Of a stretch of 64,000 bases of DNA, positions 60,891-64,000 are shown piece by piece. The position numbers and the translations under genes are program-made. Position 1 is the stretch's first letter. Each line of letters begins with the position of its first letter. Location: contig JAUIHI010000007.1 of assembly GCA_030432295.1 (NCBI GenBank), positions 62,001 to 126,000 on the forward strand. Reading direction: 5' to 3'. The notes under the pieces were generated by a model. The model did not search any database. It was not told the origin of the DNA and saw only the letters and a program-made list of their open reading frames with translations. This DNA comes from Anaerolineae bacterium (GTDB lineage Bacteria; Chloroflexota; Anaerolineae; Caldilineales; Caldilineaceae).

Positions 60891-61505
60891 CTATTCTTGC
60901 GCTCTGCCGCTCTCTGTCAGTTGCGAAAGGGTTGCCACCAGCAGGTCGTGCTCCACCGCGTGGATCCGGGCGGCCAGTGTGTCGTGGGTATCGTCAGGGA
61001 GAATGGGAACAGTGCGGGTCGCCAGGACCGGGCCTTCGTCCACCCGCTCGTCCGGGACCAGATGGACCATCACGCCGGTGTGGTCCACTTCCCCCCGTTC
61101 GTAGGCGGCCAGCGCGTCGTCGATGGCGTGGGCGCCGGGGAACTGTCCGGGCAGAGCCGGGTGCAGGTTGACGACCCGTTGGGGGTAATGCTGCAAAAAG
61201 GCGTCGCTGAAAATGTGCATCCACCCGGCCAGGACGACCCAATCGGGCGAGTATTCGGCCAGGAGAGTCGCCAGGTCCGCGTCGTATTCCGACCGCTCTT
61301 TGCCTGCGTCCCGGTAGGGTTTGAGCGGGTGATAGCGGGTGGGAATGCCCGCGGCTTCTGCCCGTTCCAGCCCGTAGGCCGCCTTGCGGTTGGAGACGAC
61401 GACGGCGATGTGTGCCTTCAGACGTCCGCTTTCTACAGCGTCAATAATCGCCTGCAAATTTGATCCGCTGCCGGAGACGAGGATGGCGAGGGTAGGGATA
61501 GTCAA
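60891..61505 (-). CDS. purN: Phosphoribosylglycinamide formyltransferase (purN)
   Basis: 204 residues from a TTG at 61505 (AAGGTG upstream); no better start is available. The folate enzyme motifs are complete: VSGSGSNLQAI, then VNLHPALPG with catalytic Asn113 and His115, and VDEGPV with Asp156. It transfers a formyl group to GAR in purine synthesis. It follows purM by 148 bp, with a repeat of AAAGATGCAAAGG-type words in between. Confidence 0.95.
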   Translation of the reverse strand: MTIPTLAILVSGSGSNLQAIIDAVESGRLKAHIAVVVSNRKAAYGLERAEAAGIPTRYHPLKPYRDAGKERSEYDADLATLLAEYSPDWVVLAGWMHIFSDAFLQHYPQRVVNLHPALPGQFPGAHAIDDALAAYERGEVDHTGVMVHLVPDERVDEGPVLATRTVPILPDDTHDTLAARIHAVEHDLLVATLSQLTESGRAQE

Positions 61506-61603
61506 TTTGTATCAACACCTTTTGGGGCAGAAACCCAGGCTGGCTGCTGCCAGGTCACCGGTGCGCAGGCCGCGAGAAGCAGGGCAAGCAATAGGAAAAG
61601 ACT

Positions 61604-61638
61604 AAAACGCAAAGATGCAAAGGAGCAAAGATGCGGAG
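61604..61638. repeat. Word repeat GCAAAGATGCAAAG between purN and purM
   Basis: Tandem near-copies of GCAAAGATGC at 61609-61635 in the 148-bp spacer. The remainder of the spacer has no coding signal. Confidence 0.55.
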
Positions 61639-61653
61639 AAGTCTTCGGTGACA

Positions 61654-62676
61654 TCAGATCAACTCGACTTTCGGATCAGAACTGGACGCGACCAACTCCC
61701 CCATCACCACCGCACCCGGCAGGACAGCCCGCGCAGACTCTACCGAATCTGCGCCTACCACAGCCACCATTCCCACGCCCATATTCCAGACCCGATAGGC
61801 TTCAGTGCTGTCGATGGCACTCCATTCCACCAGTTTGCGGAAGAGGGGCGGCACTTCCCAGCTATTGCGGTCGATGCGGGCGGCAAGAGCCACAGGCAGA
61901 ATGCGGGGCAGATTGTCCAGGAAGCCACCGCCGGTGATGTGGGCCAGCCCCTTCACCGCCACCCCCCCGGCGCGCAGGGCAGCAATCTCAGCCACATACG
62001 CTTTGTGGGGAACCAGCAGCGCATCGGCCAACCCAACGCCGGAATCGTCGAAGGGCGCGGACAAATCCCGACCTTCGATGGCTTTGCGGATAAGGGAGTA
62101 GCCATTTGTGTGGGGGCTGACGCTGGGCAGACCGATGAGAACGTCGCCCGCCCGCATCGTTTCCGTGCGGGGCAGGAGTTCGCCCCGGCCTACCACGCCG
62201 ACGATTGTGCCCGCCAGATCAAAGCTGCCGGGTGTATAGACGCCGGGCATCTCCGCGGTCTCCCCGCCCAGGAGCGCGCAGCCGATGGCCCGGCAGGCAT
62301 CGGCCACACCGGTCACCGCGGCGGCCACGTGCTCCGGCACAATTTTGGAGGTGGCGATGTAGTCCAGAAAGAAGAGTGGCCGCGCGCCCTGCACCAGAAT
62401 GTCATTGGCGCAGTGGTTCACAATGTCGTGGCCGATCCCTTCCCAGCGGCCCACCTGCGCGGCCAGCTTGACTTTCGTCCCCACTCCGTCGGTGGAGGCC
62501 ACCAACACAGGATTGGCGGGCAGATCGGTCAGCGCAAAGAGGCCGCCAAAGCTGCCCACATCGGCCAGGACATTCGGCGTGTGGGTGGCGCGCACACTGG
62601 CTTTCATCATTTCCACGGCACGGGTAGCGGCGTCGATGTCCACCCCCGCAGCGGCATAGGCAGAAGGTTCAGGCAT
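61654..62676 (-). CDS. purM: Phosphoribosylformylglycinamidine cyclo-ligase (purM)
   Basis: 340 residues. Starts at an ATG inside the end of the hicB-like gene (8-bp overlap), with AAAGGGAAA about eight bases upstream. Motifs: SYGLFALTDLP-type DVGSFGGLFAL, VASTDGVGTKVKLA, VNHCANDILVQGARPLFFLDY, GGETAEMPGVY and HITGGGFLDNLPRIL, the ATP-grasp-like PurM pattern. It makes AIR from FGAM. The overlap makes its translation depend on the toxin-antitoxin pair's message. Confidence 0.95.
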   Translation of the reverse strand: MPEPSAYAAAGVDIDAATRAVEMMKASVRATHTPNVLADVGSFGGLFALTDLPANPVLVASTDGVGTKVKLAAQVGRWEGIGHDIVNHCANDILVQGARPLFFLDYIATSKIVPEHVAAAVTGVADACRAIGCALLGGETAEMPGVYTPGSFDLAGTIVGVVGRGELLPRTETMRAGDVLIGLPSVSPHTNGYSLIRKAIEGRDLSAPFDDSGVGLADALLVPHKAYVAEIAALRAGGVAVKGLAHITGGGFLDNLPRILPVALAARIDRNSWEVPPLFRKLVEWSAIDSTEAYRVWNMGVGMVAVVGADSVESARAVLPGAVVMGELVASSSDPKVELI

Positions 62677-62881
62677 ACATCAATTTCCCTTTGGGTTCGG
62701 GTATATGTCGCCCCATCTCGCGGGCAGTTTCAACCCACTCCCGGATAACTACCTCCACGTTTGCTAATGCCGCCTGATAAGTCGGGCCGTCGGCCATACA
62801 GCCAGCCAACTCCGGCACCTCGGCAATAAACGCTTCATCTTCATCGCTCCAGAAAAGGATAACTTCATATTTACTCGTCAT
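62669..62881 (-). CDS. hicB: HicB-like antitoxin
   Basis: 70 residues. The partial RNase H-like fold of short HicB proteins is clear: EVILFWSDEDEAFIAEVPELAGC then ADGPTYQAALANVEVVIREW. It lacks a DNA-binding domain. Start overlaps the toxin gene's end by 11 bp and its end overlaps purM by 8 bp, so the three messages are coupled. It would neutralise the HicA-like toxin encoded before it. Confidence 0.88.
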   Translation of the reverse strand: MTSKYEVILFWSDEDEAFIAEVPELAGCMADGPTYQAALANVEVVIREWVETAREMGRHIPEPKGKLMYA

Positions 62882-63128
62882 CGGACACCATCCTGTATTT
62901 GATCAAAACCCCACGCACTTGTCGTACTTGATATGCTTTCGCTTTGCTACCTTTCGGTTGCAAGTTGAGAATCTCCTCGACATCAGCGCGGGTAAAGATA
63001 TGATGACTACCGCGAATTCGCTCTTCAAAGCCAAGTCGAGACAAAGCATTTTTGAGGTCACTGAAGTCGATATTCGCATCGGACTGCCCGCGCAGAATAC
63101 GTTCCAAAACCCGTTCATACCGCGGCAT
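62871..63128 (-). CDS. hicA: HicA-like toxin (mRNA interferase)
   Basis: 85 residues. dsRBD-like HicA fold with LKNALSRLGFEERIRGSHHIF, where the conserved His is in GSHH (His42-His43), and the C-terminal KAKAYQVRQVRGVLIKY. HicA proteins cleave mRNA. It is 53 bp downstream of the HMG-CoA reductase stop and overlaps the antitoxin gene; GAGGGTG precedes the ATG. Confidence 0.88.
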   Translation of the reverse strand: MPRYERVLERILRGQSDANIDFSDLKNALSRLGFEERIRGSHHIFTRADVEEILNLQPKGSKAKAYQVRQVRGVLIKYRMVSDDE

Positions 63129-63181
63129 TTTACACCCTCACATCTGAATCCGTGCCTACCCAACTACTCCGTGTCCATCTG

Positions 63182-64000
63182 TTACCGATTGCGTCCGTAC
63201 TGCTCGTGGCTGCTCACCCAATCCAGCGAACTGATGGCCGCTGCTAGGGAAAGCTCACCGGCCAGGACCGTCCCCGCCACAATTTCGGCGAATTTGTTGA
63301 CTTTGCCCTTGCCCACACAGCCCAGTAAATCCAGACATTCCCGCTGGGTAGCCAGACCCGTGCCGCCGCCGTAGGTCGCCACAATCAGCGAAGGAATAGT
63401 GATGGAGATGTAGAGATCGTTCTCCGGCGTCAGTTCCGTGTAGAGAATCCCCGCCGATGACTCGGAGACGTTCGCCACATCCTGGCCCGTGGCCATAAAG
63501 AGCGCAGTGATGGCGTTGGCCGAGTGCAGCCCATTGTTGTTGACCCCGGCCAGCAGAGAACCGATGTTGGCAACGCCGTAGTGATAGGACAACTGCTCCG
63601 GCGTCACCCGCATATTCTGGATCAGCACATCCCGCGGCACAATCGCCTCGGCAGTCACCCGCTTGCCCCGGGTGCGCATAATATTGACCTGGCTGGCTTT
63701 CTTGTCCGTGGCAAAGTTGCTCTCCAGGAAGAAGCGCTGGACGCCGGTGTAGTTGTCCAGCACCCAGGAACAGGCGGCAAAAGTGGCCCGCCCCACCATA
63801 TTTTGCCCGGCTGCATCGCCGGTGGTGTAGTTGAAGCGCAAGAAGGCGAATTTATTGGACTGGTAGCAGTCAATGTTGTCCAGCTTGGCCACACTGGAAG
63901 TCGCCTCCGCGTGCTCGCGGATGGCGTCCATATTCTCATCGACCCATTTGACAAAATCCCGTGCGCCACGCGCATCCTCGAAAATGAAGACCGGCGCACG
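63182..64000 (-). CDS. HMG-CoA reductase, C-terminal part (cut by window edge)
   Basis: 272 residues reading in from the window edge and ending at 63182; the start is outside. Motifs of class I HMG-CoA reductase: RAPVFIFEDARGARDFVKWV, TTGDAAGQNMVGRAT, SNFATDKKASQVN with the catalytic Lys, and GGGTGLATQRECL. It makes mevalonate from HMG-CoA for isoprenoids. Such archaeal/eukaryal-type enzymes occur in several Chloroflexota. It leads the hicA-hicB-purM-purN block in the same direction. Confidence 0.95.
   Translation of the reverse strand, partial: RAPVFIFEDARGARDFVKWVDENMDAIREHAEATSSVAKLDNIDCYQSNKFAFLRFNYTTGDAAGQNMVGRATFAACSWVLDNYTGVQRFFLESNFATDKKASQVNIMRTRGKRVTAEAIVPRDVLIQNMRVTPEQLSYHYGVANIGSLLAGVNNNGLHSANAITALFMATGQDVANVSESSAGILYTELTPENDLYISITIPSLIVATYGGGTGLATQRECLDLLGCVGKGKVNKFAEIVAGTVLAGELSLAAAISSLDWVSSHEQYGRNR

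Noticed and set aside
61615-62748. 377-codon open frame on the plus strand.
   Set aside because: Antisense over purM and the hicB end.

Overview
The window looks like a chromosomal segment of an uncultured or poorly characterised member of the Chloroflexota (Caldilineae/Anaerolineae-like; this is inference). Reasons: secreted proteins ending in a short aromatic-x-Pro motif with a final Arg, intergenic spacers built of doubled 6-10 bp words folded into long hairpins, a class I HMG-CoA reductase, an F420-type flavin oxidoreductase, and a chemosensory cluster with no flagellar gene in view. No rRNA, tRNA, CRISPR array, integrase or transposase gene was seen.

Layout. (1) 1-22.4 kb, all minus strand: a surface-polysaccharide locus with a GT-C-like membrane protein cut by the window edge, two more large membrane proteins, GT2 and GT4 glycosyltransferases (one a GT2-GT4 fusion), an extended SDR epimerase, a methyltransferase with a coiled-coil tail, a Wzm/Wzt ABC exporter, a secreted clan-A glycoside hydrolase, a Wzx-like flippase and a four-module secreted protein. 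(2) 22.4-33.0 kb, minus: a small membrane protein, then a BMP-type (nucleoside-like) ABC importer whose ATPase and permease genes are separated by two secreted arylsulfotransferase-like genes, behind a near-consensus sigma-A promoter. (3) 33.3-36.35 kb, plus: an ABC importer with a THI5/NMT1-like binding protein, ended by a strong terminator. (4) 36.48-36.71 kb: a 213-bp MITE-like element with terminal inverted repeats and a perfect 9-bp target duplication. (5) 36.8-50.3 kb, plus: a membrane-anchored degenerate peptidase-like protein, then a second glycosyltransferase block with a flavin reductase, a bPH-like protein and a GNAT acetyltransferase, ending in two GT-C-type membrane proteins. (6) 50.6-56.7 kb, plus: cheW-cheA-cheY-cheB-cheR-cheX. 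(7) 57.1-59.6 kb, plus: a zinc-ribbon MBL-fold protein and two tandem minimal nucleotidyltransferases. (8) 59.7-64 kb, minus: HMG-CoA reductase (cut by the edge), hicA-hicB overlapping purM, purN and an LLM-family oxidoreductase.

How it works together. The methyltransferase with coiled coil, the Wzt with a C-terminal carbohydrate-binding domain, and Wzm resemble the WbdD/Wzt/Wzm logic, in which a capped chain is measured by a coiled coil and then exported; a one-heptad duplication in this coil fits that idea. The importer in region 2 probably takes up something processed outside the cell by the two arylsulfotransferase-like propellers. The chemosensory genes probably steer surface motility or another output, since no flagellar genes are present. 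The intergenic hairpins sit where they could act as attenuators between highly and weakly expressed transporter components.

The strongest observations beyond ordinary annotation are the MITE with its target duplication, the arylsulfotransferase/ABC importer operon, the candidate chain-length ruler, the tandem nucleotidyltransferases and the shared C-terminal motif.
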